Of a DNA stretch of 64,000 nucleotides, positions 1-9,080 are shown piece after piece. The position numbers and the translations under genes are program-made. Each line of letters begins with the position of its first letter. Positions within the stretch are counted from its first letter, which is position 1. The notes beneath the pieces were generated by a model. The model saw only the letters and a program-made list of their open reading frames with translations, did no database searches and had not been told where the DNA came from. The stretch comes from Shouchella xiaoxiensis (GTDB taxonomy: Bacteria; Bacillota; Bacilli; Bacillales; Bacillaceae_D): NCBI RefSeq assembly GCF_016907895.1, contig NZ_JAFBCV010000013.1:62001-126000 (forward strand), written 5' to 3'.

Positions 1-656
1 TCATCACGAATCTCTCCAATCACGATTATATCAGGGTCATGCCTAAGAATAGCCTGTAGAGCATGAGTAAAGGTAATGCCTGCTTTTTCATTAACCTCCA
101 TTTGAATAACACCTTCTAACGGACGTTCTACAGGATCCTCTATTGAAATAATGATTGCTTGATCCCTTTTTTTAAATTCTTCCAACAAAGCGTAAATAGT
201 CGTTGTTTTTCCTGAACCTGTTGCACCAGTTATTAAAACTAGACCTTCATTTAAAAGTGAAATTCGACTTAAGTGAGATTGATCCGCTTGAAAAAAGGAT
301 AAGGATTGTAATAAATATGGTGATGTAAAAGGGGCAATTCGGATAGCTAAGCTTTCAGTAGGTGATGCAGGTAAAGTGGAGAATCGAAGTGTAAAAGAAG
401 TAGATTGATGGGTATAAAGCATTGACTTACTCTGGGATTTACGACGTTCGCCAATATCCATACCCACACTATATTTAAGGTAGTTAATCATTTTTTCGGC
501 TATGTCTTGTTGATAAAAGCTCCCCATTGTTAACGATCCGGCTACTCGATATCGGCATTGGTAACCATTTTTTAGCGGCATGAAATGTATATCTGTTGCT
601 CCTAAAAGAATGGCTTCATTTATTAAATCCTTACTTGTTCGTTCAATATCAGTCAA
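1..656 (-). CDS. comGA: ComGA competence ATPase (5' part; C-terminus outside window)
   Basis: This is the N-terminal two thirds of a type II secretion/type IV pilus-like traffic ATPase that powers the competence pseudopilus for DNA uptake. The Walker A motif GATGSGKTTT is near residue 145, and the reading runs off the left edge at IGEIRD, the conserved Asp-rich region of the GspE/ComGA family. I start it at TTG (656), seven bases after a strong GAGGAGG. An in-frame ATG at 662 is too close to that site. It lies 58 bp downstream of the HNH gene. No clear pair of ComK boxes is visible upstream. ComZ, its known antagonist in B. subtilis, is encoded at 45.2 kb. Confidence 0.9.
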   Translation of the reverse strand, partial: MTDIERTSKDLINEAILLGATDIHFMPLKNGYQCRYRVAGSLTMGSFYQQDIAEKMINYLKYSVGMDIGERRKSQSKSMLYTHQSTSFTLRFSTLPASPTESLAIRIAPFTSPYLLQSLSFFQADQSHLSRISLLNEGLVLITGATGSGKTTTIYALLEEFKKRDQAIIISIEDPVERPLEGVIQMEVNEKAGITFTHALQAILRHDPDIIVIGEIRD

Positions 657-714
657 GCACATCCCTCCTCGTTTTTCCTACTAACATCATTCGACTCCAA
701 TAAACAAAATCCTC

Positions 715-1020
715 CTACCGTTTTCCTTTTTTTCTTATAGTTGATTTTTTAGTTCTCGGTATCGTGTCTGCAGGCTGTTTTCTAATCCATTTTATAAATT
801 TGTTCAGTGATTCGTCTCTTCTTAAGTTTTCTACAGTCGTTAGACGCGCTGCAATTTCTTTGTTTGTATAGAGAGCATGAATTTGCTTATGGCACGGAAT
901 ACAGAGATGTGCTGTTGGACCAAACAAGCCCCCTTCTTCTTTTGGAAGAAGATGATGTACAGTTGTCTTTACATTCATTCTTCCACAAAGTTCACAATTC
1001 TTTTTTTGATTCTTGTTCAT
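715..1020 (-). CDS. small HNH endonuclease-like protein
   Basis: A 101-residue protein with a compact HNH/McrA-type fold. It has CELCG near residue 9, HHLLPKEEGG near 22 and CIPCHKQIH near 40, giving two CxxC zinc knuckles and the catalytic-type His pair. The C-terminus is Lys/Arg-rich. B. subtilis YisB is a comparable small HNH protein, but orthology is not proven. The ATG has a good AGAGGTGAG upstream. It is transcribed toward comGA and diverges from the helicase gene. The substrate is unknown; a DNA nicking or processing role is family-level inference. Confidence 0.75.
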   Translation of the reverse strand: MNKNQKKNCELCGRMNVKTTVHHLLPKEEGGLFGPTAHLCIPCHKQIHALYTNKEIAARLTTVENLRRDESLNKFIKWIRKQPADTIPRTKKSTIRKKGKR

Positions 1021-1099
1021 ATCTCACCTCTCACTTAGCTACTTTTTTATTGCAGCATGTTCCTTTCATTGATACGATATTGTTTTGAAAGGAGCTTTC

Positions 1100-3373
1100 A
1101 TGAAAACAGCACTTTATTTGAAACAACCCGTTTATTTACCAACATTCGATCGAGAGCAATGGCACAAGCTCTATTTAGCAAGTCGGCGCGGCTCAGTCAC
1201 TTGTCTTCATTGCGGAGACCCATTAAAAATGACTTTTTCCATATATGAAGAACCTTCTTTTCATCATACAGTTACGTCATCATTTGACTGTGAACAACAA
1301 GTGAAAGCATATGAACAATCGCAAAAAAAGACGGAAGACCGAAAAACAGTACACGGCTTTATTCTTCCAAGAAGAACCGAAATTAATCAAGTTGAGAATC
1401 AATGGAAAAGTCCAGATCCTGTTTCTTCCATTCCAACTTTCGTTCCCTCAAATAATAAGAAAGCTAGCTATAGTCCTTATCGTCAGCAGTTATTGGATGC
1501 AAACCTCTCTTTTGATCACAATCAATGGGAAGCAGTCACACACACTCAAGGCCCCCTGCTCTTGCTTGCTGGTGCGGGGAGCGGCAAAACCCGTGTGCTT
1601 ACTGCTCGAGCTGCATATATGTTAACCGAAGTACATATTCCCGTTAATCAAATGGCACTCGTAACGTTCACTGCGAAAGCAGCTAAAGAAATGCGTGAAC
1701 GAATGCGCTTATATCCAGGAGTGACAACTAAAGTTGCACACCAACTACTTGTCCGTACATTCCACAGCTTGTTTATCCAAATGCTTCAACATGCTAACCC
1801 GCAAAAATGGGACATGTCCCATTTGTTAAAATGGCCCCAATCCCTATTGAAAGAAGTAGGAACTGAATTAGGACTAGACGAGAGTACGTTTGCGTATGAC
1901 CAAGCGCTTACGCAAATTAGTTGGTGGAAAAATCATATGCTTCTCCCTTCTTCTATTTCTCCAAAAACACCGTTTGAAGAAAAATGCTTGGGCCTTTATA
2001 AACGTTTCGAAGACCGAAAAGAAGCATTAACCTTATTTGATTTCGATGACGTTCTAGTAGGTTGCCTCAACTTACTCCAAGAAAGCAGACATTTATTGGA
2101 GCGTTATCAACAACGGTTTACCTACTTATCGATTGATGAATTTCAAGATATTAATAAAATCCAATTTGAGATCATCAAATTATTAGCACAGCCCCATCAA
2201 CATTTATGTGTGGTCGGGGATGACGACCAATCCATTTATGGTTTTAGGGGAAGTAACCCAGAATATATTCAACTATTTACTACTATATATCCAGCTGCTA
2301 AAACCATTCATCTCAGTGCAAACTATCGATCAACCCATCCGATTGTGGCATCTGCAGAGCGTGTAATTGAGAAGAACCTAGACCGTTTAGACAAGCAACT
2401 GCTCGCTCAAGAAGATTCAAAGGATAAACCACTGTTCTTTTATCCATTGAATGAAGAGGAAGAAGCAACAATGGTGATTGAAGATATTTATCAAAAGCTC
2501 AATCAAGGTTGCTTATTAAGTGAAATAGCGATTCTTTACAGGACAAATGTAAGTGTACGAGCTTTGTTAGAACGATTGCTTGATTCAAACATTCCCTTTT
2601 CTATTGATCAAAAGCCTGATTGCTTTTATGAAAGACCTCTTATTCGGCGCGCACTATCTTTTTTTAGAATTTCATTAAATGAGGACAGCAATATTGTTAT
2701 TCAAGATCTGTTGCAAGCTTTATTTATTCGACAAGACAAACAAATTGAATTAAAACAAATCCAACAACAGCGTGGCTGCACGTTACTTGATTCGTTTTCA
2801 TTTCTAAGTGACCTCCTCCCATTTCAACAAAAGAAATTAAGAGAGCTCCCCATGCAATGTCGTAAATTAACACAATTAAAACCATACGAAGCATTAACAT
2901 TTATCGAAAATGAGCTTGGGTTTAAAGATACCATGCGTAAACAAGGTCAAGAGGGCAATAAGATGGAAAAAGGCAGCGATGATTTTAAACAGCTTAAGGT
3001 CATTGCTAAACAGTTTGAAACGATTGAGGCTTTTTTAAATCATGCAGATCATGTTATTGCTAAACATTCTTCATCACTCGAAACTTCTCCAGATGGCATT
3101 CAGCTTATGACCGTTCATCGCTCGAAAGGCTTAGAATTTAATTATGTCTATATTTTAGGTTGTGTCGATCGTAGCATCCCTCATGAATACGCTCTTGACG
3201 CCTTACGTGAGGGAGACGAAAAGCCGTTACAAGAGGAACGCCGTCTGATGTATGTGGCGATCACAAGAGCTATTAAAAACGTTTTCCTTTCTGTTCCTAC
3301 TCATTACAGAGACAATCGCAGCTTTCCCTCTCGGTTTCTGCGTCCATTATTAAAAAGCAGCTCTTCTTCATGA
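1100..3373 (+). CDS. yjcD: UvrD/Rep-family ATP-dependent DNA helicase (YjcD-like)
   Basis: A superfamily 1A helicase of 757 residues. Visible motifs in order are GAGSGKTR (I, ~157), DEFQD (II, ~346), GDDDQSIYGFRGS (III, ~373), ANYRST (IV), MTVHRSKGLEF (V) and MYVAITRA (VI, ~719). About 130 residues precede motif I and contain a CLHCG segment that may bind metal. Length and place near yjcA and fabI match B. subtilis YjcD. The ATG at 1100 follows AAAGGAG by five bases; a TTG five codons earlier overlaps that site. Probable role: 3'-5' unwinding in repair or replication restart. Confidence 0.88.
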   Translation: MKTALYLKQPVYLPTFDREQWHKLYLASRRGSVTCLHCGDPLKMTFSIYEEPSFHHTVTSSFDCEQQVKAYEQSQKKTEDRKTVHGFILPRRTEINQVENQWKSPDPVSSIPTFVPSNNKKASYSPYRQQLLDANLSFDHNQWEAVTHTQGPLLLLAGAGSGKTRVLTARAAYMLTEVHIPVNQMALVTFTAKAAKEMRERMRLYPGVTTKVAHQLLVRTFHSLFIQMLQHANPQKWDMSHLLKWPQSLLKEVGTELGLDESTFAYDQALTQISWWKNHMLLPSSISPKTPFEEKCLGLYKRFEDRKEALTLFDFDDVLVGCLNLLQESRHLLERYQQRFTYLSIDEFQDINKIQFEIIKLLAQPHQHLCVVGDDDQSIYGFRGSNPEYIQLFTTIYPAAKTIHLSANYRSTHPIVASAERVIEKNLDRLDKQLLAQEDSKDKPLFFYPLNEEEEATMVIEDIYQKLNQGCLLSEIAILYRTNVSVRALLERLLDSNIPFSIDQKPDCFYERPLIRRALSFFRISLNEDSNIVIQDLLQALFIRQDKQIELKQIQQQRGCTLLDSFSFLSDLLPFQQKKLRELPMQCRKLTQLKPYEALTFIENELGFKDTMRKQGQEGNKMEKGSDDFKQLKVIAKQFETIEAFLNHADHVIAKHSSSLETSPDGIQLMTVHRSKGLEFNYVYILGCVDRSIPHEYALDALREGDEKPLQEERRLMYVAITRAIKNVFLSVPTHYRDNRSFPSRFLRPLLKSSSSS

Positions 3374-3385
3374 AGGCTGCTTTTT
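3352..3385 (+). terminator. rho-independent terminator of the helicase gene
   Basis: The arms AAAAAGCAGC and GCTGCTTTTT enclose the stop codon, so the stem begins inside the last codons of the helicase gene and ends in a T-run. Confidence 0.8.
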
Positions 3386-3475
3386 CCTCTGGACTAGTAC
3401 AACTTACCTCTGCATAAACTGATAAGGATGATTTATACAATAGCTAGACTGGCAAACGAAAGGCAGGGATGAATC

Positions 3476-4852
3476 ATGAAAACGAGTATTGTTATCCTTA
3501 CGTATAACCAGTTAGAACTGACAAAGCTATGTTTAACTAGTCTGTTTAAACATACGGACCTGTCTGAAACCGAAATTATTATTGTTGATAACGGCTCAAC
3601 TGACGGAACTCAAGCTCATTTGAACAAAGAGAATCGAATTACATTTATTGAGAACCAAACAAATCAAGGATTTGCTAAAGCCTGTAATCAAGGGGTAAAA
3701 ATGGCGAAAGGAGAAGACATTCTCTTCTTAAATAATGATACAATCGTCACAGATAATTGGCTTGTGCGCTTAAGAAAGCTCCTTCACTCAGAAAAGACAA
3801 TTGGAATGGTCGGGCCCATGAGTAATTATGTAAGTGGTTCACAATTAATTGACGATCCCTATACAAGTCTTGATCAAGTAGATGAGTACGCAAAGAAAAG
3901 AAGAAAAAAATACGATCAACAACACAAATATGTGTTGCGCCTTGTTGGCTTCTGTCTCCTTGTTAAACGTACAGTCATTGAAAAGATCGGTGGGTTTGAC
4001 GAACAATTTGCTATTGGTTCCTTTGAGGATGATGATTATTGCTTGCGAGCAGTTTCTGCTGGGTTTAAACTGGCCATTGCACTTGATACCCATGTACATC
4101 ACCATGGGCATGCTACATTTACTGGAAGTCCTGAAATAAATTTCAATCAAACTTACTTAGAAAATCGAGCAAGGTATGTTGCAAAATGGGGCATAGATGT
4201 AACGTATTTCATGCATGCCCGCCCCGAACTCGTTGACTTGGTCCCAAAAGATGCTAAACGCGTTTTGGACATTGGTTGTGGAGCGGGCGCTACAGGCTTG
4301 GAGCTAATTAATCGTCAGAACTGTCGCTTGTCAGGAATCGAAGGCAACCCAGATATGGCCAAGGTGGCTTCAAGCTACTATGAACATATATCCGTACTGG
4401 ATCTAGATAACGAGTTACCTACCTTTGAACCTGATTCATTTGATGTTCTATTGTTCGCCGATGTGCTCGAACATTTAAAAGATCCGTGGAAGATTGTGAA
4501 GCACTATGCGACTTTCTTAAAACAAGGCGGATCCATCATTGCTAGCATTCCTAATATTTCACATGCTGAAGCTTTACTTCCTTTATTAATGGGTCGGTTT
4601 GATTACACAAGTGCTGGTATTCTAGACAAAACCCATTTGCGTTTCTTTACACCACAAACCATTTTATCGTTATTCCCACAACAGGAATATGATGTTCGAC
4701 AACAGTTTTCTACTCATGTACCGACTGATGTGAATGTACGAACGTTCTTTTATGAATTGCGCTTATTAGGTCAGAAGTTTGGATTTGACTTCTCGACTAT
4801 TGCCGATGATAGTCAAATCTACCAGTCAATCATCCGCCTTAAGAAGCGCTAA
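3476..4852 (+). CDS. fused family 2 glycosyltransferase / SAM methyltransferase
   Basis: A two-domain enzyme of 458 residues. The N-terminal half is a GT-A glycosyltransferase: SIVILTYNQLELT at the start, VDNGSTDGT near 38, LNNDT (DxD-like) near 83, and GGFDEQF with EDDDYCLR near 180. From about residue 250 there is a class I methyltransferase with the SAM loop VLDIGCGAGATG near 263 and LLFADVLEHL near 325. Such fusions decorate surface glycans or glycoproteins in Bacillus. It reads toward the neighbouring TPR-glycosyltransferase and the two coding ends overlap by 27 bp. Role in spore-surface glycan synthesis is inferred from the cluster. Confidence 0.85.
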   Translation: MKTSIVILTYNQLELTKLCLTSLFKHTDLSETEIIIVDNGSTDGTQAHLNKENRITFIENQTNQGFAKACNQGVKMAKGEDILFLNNDTIVTDNWLVRLRKLLHSEKTIGMVGPMSNYVSGSQLIDDPYTSLDQVDEYAKKRRKKYDQQHKYVLRLVGFCLLVKRTVIEKIGGFDEQFAIGSFEDDDYCLRAVSAGFKLAIALDTHVHHHGHATFTGSPEINFNQTYLENRARYVAKWGIDVTYFMHARPELVDLVPKDAKRVLDIGCGAGATGLELINRQNCRLSGIEGNPDMAKVASSYYEHISVLDLDNELPTFEPDSFDVLLFADVLEHLKDPWKIVKHYATFLKQGGSIIASIPNISHAEALLPLLMGRFDYTSAGILDKTHLRFFTPQTILSLFPQQEYDVRQQFSTHVPTDVNVRTFFYELRLLGQKFGFDFSTIADDSQIYQSIIRLKKR

Positions 4853-5914
4853 TTTGTCTTTAAAGTAATTCCGATTGTATGCAACGCGTTCATCATTCGG
4901 TAAAAACGTTCCTGCTAATTCATTATGTTTGCTACCTTCTTCGTGTAATCCAAGTTTGTCGTAACAAACGGCAAGTTGCAAATGAGGAATCCAAGTTTCA
5001 CAAGCAACATTTTGAAAGTATGCATTTTCCTCCTTATTTGCAATTGCTTGTTCATACCAGTAGACTGCATCAGAGAATAATTGTTTCTCCATATAAATAT
5101 GGCCAATCCTGCAACATGTTTCAGGTTTAGGCTTCCCATATTCTAATGCTCGAAACGACCAATCTTTTGCTTTTTCACTGATACCTAAATTACTGTAACA
5201 ATCCGCTAGCTTATTGCATGCACGAATAACATCCTCAGACCATCCCTTTTCAGATGCAATAAATTTAATGTAATAATTTATGGCATCTTCAAACCTGCGG
5301 TGATCAGTTAATTCATTGGCGTAATAAAGCAAATCTCTTGGGGTAAACTCTTGATTGTTTTGTTTCATACCTTCATAGATCTCTAGATTGCGTGTTAAAT
5401 CATGTCCATCGTCAACAGATAGATGCGTCACGGCAATCTCACTATGTTCAAGATGTCCAAAGACTTCTAGGTATTCATGCACAGCTCCATGCCATTTAAA
5501 TTGATTTTCTTTTTTCACTAAGCGAAATCGTCTAATACTCGATGTTACTGCTCCATTCTGATCAAAGGCCAGGTGGTAATCCATTGAAACCGCATCGACT
5601 TCTGGTTGTATCGTTGATTTTAGTTGTTTTAATTTCTTTGCGTCTTTTTCTTTAAGAATATCATCAGCATCTAGCCATAACACATAAGGCTTAGAAGCAT
5701 ATGAGAACGCAGTATTACGTGCTTTGGCAAAATGGTTAACCCATTCAAATGAATAAACTTTGTCTGTGTAACGTTTGGCAATCTCCTTTGTTTGATCCGA
5801 TGACCCCGTATCCAAAATAACAATCTCATCCACTACGTCAGCCACGCTCTCTAAACACCTGCCGAGTACAGCCTCTTCATTTTTAACAATCATACACAAA
5901 CTAATTTCAATCAA
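4826..5914 (-). CDS. family 2 glycosyltransferase with C-terminal TPR-like repeats
   Basis: About 362 residues. The N-terminus carries ISLCMIVKNEEA, ILDTGSSDQT and LWLDADD, the signature of the SunS-like/TPR glycosyltransferase group. The second half is helical with repeats resembling TPRs (for example DAINYYIKF and DAVYWYEQA). I choose TTG at 5914, eight bases after GGAGG; the longer GTG start at 5929 overlaps that site. It lies 52 bp downstream of the next glycosyltransferase and is probably co-transcribed. Glycosylation of a protein acceptor is plausible from the family; the acceptor is unknown. Confidence 0.82.
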   Translation of the reverse strand: MIEISLCMIVKNEEAVLGRCLESVADVVDEIVILDTGSSDQTKEIAKRYTDKVYSFEWVNHFAKARNTAFSYASKPYVLWLDADDILKEKDAKKLKQLKSTIQPEVDAVSMDYHLAFDQNGAVTSSIRRFRLVKKENQFKWHGAVHEYLEVFGHLEHSEIAVTHLSVDDGHDLTRNLEIYEGMKQNNQEFTPRDLLYYANELTDHRRFEDAINYYIKFIASEKGWSEDVIRACNKLADCYSNLGISEKAKDWSFRALEYGKPKPETCCRIGHIYMEKQLFSDAVYWYEQAIANKEENAYFQNVACETWIPHLQLAVCYDKLGLHEEGSKHNELAGTFLPNDERVAYNRNYFKDKLALLKADD

Positions 5915-5966
5915 CAGCGACACCTCCACAACATACCTTATGCCCAGCCGCTAGTCACCGTGCCTG

Positions 5967-7601
5967 TCATAGAGATTGATTTATTTCAACTCTTTGTACA
6001 ATCAATTCCCTTGTTTCTTCTATACAAGCTTCTGGTAATGTAAAGGGAATTAACTCTCTTCGCCTTCCCTCATCAGTAAAAGAGCCTCGTTCATTCGTCT
6101 GATCGAATAGATAAGAAAAACCAGCTAATAAAGCTTCCACGGATTGTTGTTTTCCTGTGCTTAACGGGTAGGTCACGTCTACTGATGGTCCTGTTACAAA
6201 CAATTGATTTTTCAATAACAACTCCACTTGCAATTTGACAGGGGCTTGAAGGAGCTGCTTCTCGACCAGCAGTTTAGCAGGAACTAGAAAAGGTGGTAGC
6301 ACAAAACCAGAGGTGATTAATTTCTGTCCTGAATTCGCCATGTTGATCAATTGATTCCCAATAAAGACGTTATTCATTTCATCTAATGTCGTATACTGAT
6401 GCTCTTGATTATTTACAACACATGCATTAGGGTTCAGACTCGCCTGTTCAATAAAACGAGCGACTTGATGAAGTGATAATTCTTGATTTGCATTGTGAAA
6501 CAACAAATTATCTCCTTGGGCAATGATTGACCCTAAATGATAGGATGCTCCCTCTCCTTGCTTAAGTTGATATAGAAGATGGGGCTGTTTTATTTCTTCT
6601 AGCCAAGCAATGAATGATGTCGACTCGCTTGAAACAACAGGAACTAATTCAACCGTTTCGTTTGCCATAAGCACTTGGATCAGTTGCTTTGTTGACGAAC
6701 AGAAGGTTTCATCAATATGGATAACAAGGGAAACAGGTTTTTTGGTGCATACTTTATCCCACTGTGCTTTTATTCGCTTTATTTCTTCTTCATCATGCTC
6801 AATTAGCGCTTGTTGCCTATATCGACCGCTACGTGTTAAGACATAATGCAATGCCTCATACGTATCTCCTTGCATTCGCTGCAACCCAGTTGAGATGATT
6901 TCATCTGGTTTTGCAAAATGATTTTTACGTACCTTATTCATCCTTAAGACATCAATTGCTCCTGGGCTAGATACCTTTTCTGTCTGTTCCAACGCAATTG
7001 AATTTGCGAGTACAGGGTTAACAAGCACTGCTGCAGATATACGTTTTATAATGGATTGGCTCAGCGCATGTGGAATGGTCAATACATTTTCTGCCCGTAA
7101 ATCAGATCGATTTTGGATATAATTAAGGAAATATCGGCCAGCTGAAATGGAATCAGCTTTTTGATAGTACGTTACCCAATCGATTGAATTAATGCTTACA
7201 TCGTCACCCATCTCAATTGCTTTAATAAATGGTAAATACGCTTCTGCTTTAATGGCAATATCTGCATCAGTAAACAGGTATATATCAGCTTCTACTTCAA
7301 TAGCACCAAGGGCACGACCTACATCATTTCCAAGTGGATACGGGTAATGGACAACGTTTGCACCTTTATTTGTGGCTATTGCTGCGGTTTGGTCTGTCGA
7401 TCCATTATCAACAACAACCAAGTAATTCGGATCTAAGCGGTTAATTTCATCAATGACGCCTCCAATCGTATCACTTTCGTTCATCGCAGGAATAATCACC
7501 GCCAGCGTAAATCTTTTGTCCCGAGCAACCTTCTTACTTTCCAAAGGTTTACGTGATCTTCTTTGTTGATTTTGGTTCTGTCGACTAAATTTCTGAATCA
7601 A
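5967..7601 (-). CDS. family 2 glycosyltransferase, two-part
   Basis: About 544 residues. Residues roughly 35-250 form a GT-A domain like dolichol-phosphate or glucosyl-3-phosphoglycerate synthases: VIIPAMNES, VVVDNGSTDQT and the DxD-like FTDADI. The remaining 300 residues hold a second alpha/beta region (LVIHIDETFCSS, LLFHNAN) that looks like a degenerate transferase domain. The N-terminal 30 residues are very basic and Gln/Arg-rich. The TTG at 7601 sits nine bases from GAGGAAAGGA; the upstream ATG (7631) has no such site. It is the first gene of a two-gene transferase unit. Confidence 0.78.
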   Translation of the reverse strand: MIQKFSRQNQNQQRRSRKPLESKKVARDKRFTLAVIIPAMNESDTIGGVIDEINRLDPNYLVVVDNGSTDQTAAIATNKGANVVHYPYPLGNDVGRALGAIEVEADIYLFTDADIAIKAEAYLPFIKAIEMGDDVSINSIDWVTYYQKADSISAGRYFLNYIQNRSDLRAENVLTIPHALSQSIIKRISAAVLVNPVLANSIALEQTEKVSSPGAIDVLRMNKVRKNHFAKPDEIISTGLQRMQGDTYEALHYVLTRSGRYRQQALIEHDEEEIKRIKAQWDKVCTKKPVSLVIHIDETFCSSTKQLIQVLMANETVELVPVVSSESTSFIAWLEEIKQPHLLYQLKQGEGASYHLGSIIAQGDNLLFHNANQELSLHQVARFIEQASLNPNACVVNNQEHQYTTLDEMNNVFIGNQLINMANSGQKLITSGFVLPPFLVPAKLLVEKQLLQAPVKLQVELLLKNQLFVTGPSVDVTYPLSTGKQQSVEALLAGFSYLFDQTNERGSFTDEGRRRELIPFTLPEACIEETRELIVQRVEINQSL

Positions 7602-7690
7602 CTTAACACGTCCTTTCCTCTTATTACTCATGAAACTGTTTAGTTAAACATATAGTTGAAGTAACAATAATGTTGAGAGGACTGACATAT

Positions 7691-8125
7691 ATGAATCAAC
7701 CTACAACTCGATTAACAACTGTTCAGCTCCAACAACGATTGATTCACGCCCAAGCTGAAATCGCCAAATTAAAGAAAGAACTGGAGCGATATAAAAATGA
7801 TTATCACTACAGCATGATCGATGAGTTAAGCAACGAAAATGAACAATTACATTTGCTCTACGAAGAATTAAAGGCGAAATCTGACGTTAACGAAAATCAA
7901 CATCAAAAACCATCAGAACCCACTTCAAGTAAGTCTCAGGCCTCATTGCCCGTGCAAGAAAATAGCACAACAAAACCTGCTGAACCGGTTGAAGCTGAAG
8001 ATCCAGTCGACTCCGTCTTTATAAATTCAAGTACATCCGCAAAGAAAAACCAAGAGGCTGAGAAAAACCAAGATGAAACTTCTAGCTGGTTTTCCCGCAG
8101 TATAAAAACGCGTTCAAAGAAGTGA
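7691..8125 (+). CDS. hypothetical coiled-coil protein in the surface cluster
   Basis: A 144-residue protein that I do not recognise. Residues about 10-70 have a heptad pattern (LQQRLIHAQAEIAKLKKELE and onward) predicting a coiled coil. The rest is low-complexity, rich in Ser, Glu, Pro and Lys, ending in KTRSKK. There is no signal peptide or membrane segment. ATG at 7691 is preceded by GAGAGGA at good distance. It diverges from the glycosyltransferase at 7601 and its last 12 bp overlap the end of the convergent epimerase gene. The N-terminal pattern resembles that of the protein at 11586, suggesting a shared scaffold-type role. Confidence 0.65.
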   Translation: MNQPTTRLTTVQLQQRLIHAQAEIAKLKKELERYKNDYHYSMIDELSNENEQLHLLYEELKAKSDVNENQHQKPSEPTSSKSQASLPVQENSTTKPAEPVEAEDPVDSVFINSSTSAKKNQEAEKNQDETSSWFSRSIKTRSKK

Positions 8126-9070
8126 ACGATACCAGGAAATCGTTTCAAGTAAGCCATCGTCAATGTCCGTATCCGCCTTCATATTAAGTAATTGTTCCAT
8201 TTTCGAGGTTGATGGAATTCGCGTTTGCATATCTTCAAAACCTTCTCCAAATGCCTCTTCATGTGGTACGTAGCAAATAGGTGAATTACTTCCTGTTAAC
8301 TCAATAACTTTCTTGGCCAACTCGTTTATTGTTAATTCACGGCTTGAACCAATATTAATAATTTGGCCATCGCAATGATTTGCAATCGCTTTAGTCGTTG
8401 CCTTTACTGAATCCAAGACATACGTAAAGCAACGACTTTGCTTTCCATCTCCATAAATAGTAAGTGGTTGACCGTGCAGCGCGGCAGTAATAAATTTTGG
8501 AACAACCCCTCCGTACATTCCTGCTTTTGCCCGTGCTCCGTAAGCATTAAAATAGCGGACTATTGTGACAGGTAGCCCTTCTTTAAAAGCAGCTAGAAAG
8601 AGATGCTCTTCCAGTGCTTTAACAGAGGAATAACACCAGCGATGCGTTGAGGTCGCTCCAAGCAGCCGGTTTCCTGATTCTTTAAAAGGCAAGTCTTCAC
8701 TTTTGCCATATACTTCAGAAGTAGACGCAAACACAACTTTTTTATTATGGGCCTTTGCTAATTTGAGAATAGTTAAAGTAGGAAATAAATTCCCTTCAAT
8801 AATCTTTGTGGGATCTTCAACACAAGTACGCACGCCTAACGTTGCCGCTAAGTGTATAACGACATCACACCAAGCAATATGCTCCTCCATCACATTCTCC
8901 GCTTCGACAAGTCCTGTAACTTGAGTGTACGTTGGATAGCAGGAGAACTGTTCTGTTAGAGAGTCATTTTCAATTTGATCAATAACACGAATCTCTTCTC
9001 CTTGTTCCAACAAATACGTAGTTAAGTGGGAACCAATAAAACCTAGGCCACCCGTTATAAAGACCTTCAT
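8114..9070 (-). CDS. NAD-dependent nucleotide-sugar epimerase/dehydratase
   Basis: An extended SDR of 318 residues. The Rossmann motif TGGLGFIGSH is at residues 6-15, with ASTSEVYGKS for the catalytic Ser and YSSVKALEE giving the YxxxK pair. RYFNAYGAR and GDGKQSRCFTYV are typical of UDP-glucose/UDP-glucuronate epimerases and decarboxylases. The start at 9070 has GGGGGAG four bases upstream; longer readings overlap the preceding gene. It lies 10 bp downstream of the UDP-sugar dehydrogenase gene, so the two likely act in sequence to make an acidic or epimerised sugar donor for the local glycosyltransferases. Confidence 0.87.
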   Translation of the reverse strand: MKVFITGGLGFIGSHLTTYLLEQGEEIRVIDQIENDSLTEQFSCYPTYTQVTGLVEAENVMEEHIAWCDVVIHLAATLGVRTCVEDPTKIIEGNLFPTLTILKLAKAHNKKVVFASTSEVYGKSEDLPFKESGNRLLGATSTHRWCYSSVKALEEHLFLAAFKEGLPVTIVRYFNAYGARAKAGMYGGVVPKFITAALHGQPLTIYGDGKQSRCFTYVLDSVKATTKAIANHCDGQIINIGSSRELTINELAKKVIELTGSNSPICYVPHEEAFGEGFEDMQTRIPSTSKMEQLLNMKADTDIDDGLLETISWYRSLL

Positions 9071-9080
9071 CAAACTCCCC

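Noticed and set aside
657-714. ComK box upstream of comGA
   Set aside because: The A/T-rich stretch does not contain the paired AAAA-N5-TTTT units at the needed spacing.
807-1248. Open frames opposite or overlapping the HNH and helicase genes
   Set aside because: They lack ribosome-binding sites and lie in other frames of well-supported genes; similar shadows throughout the window were left out.
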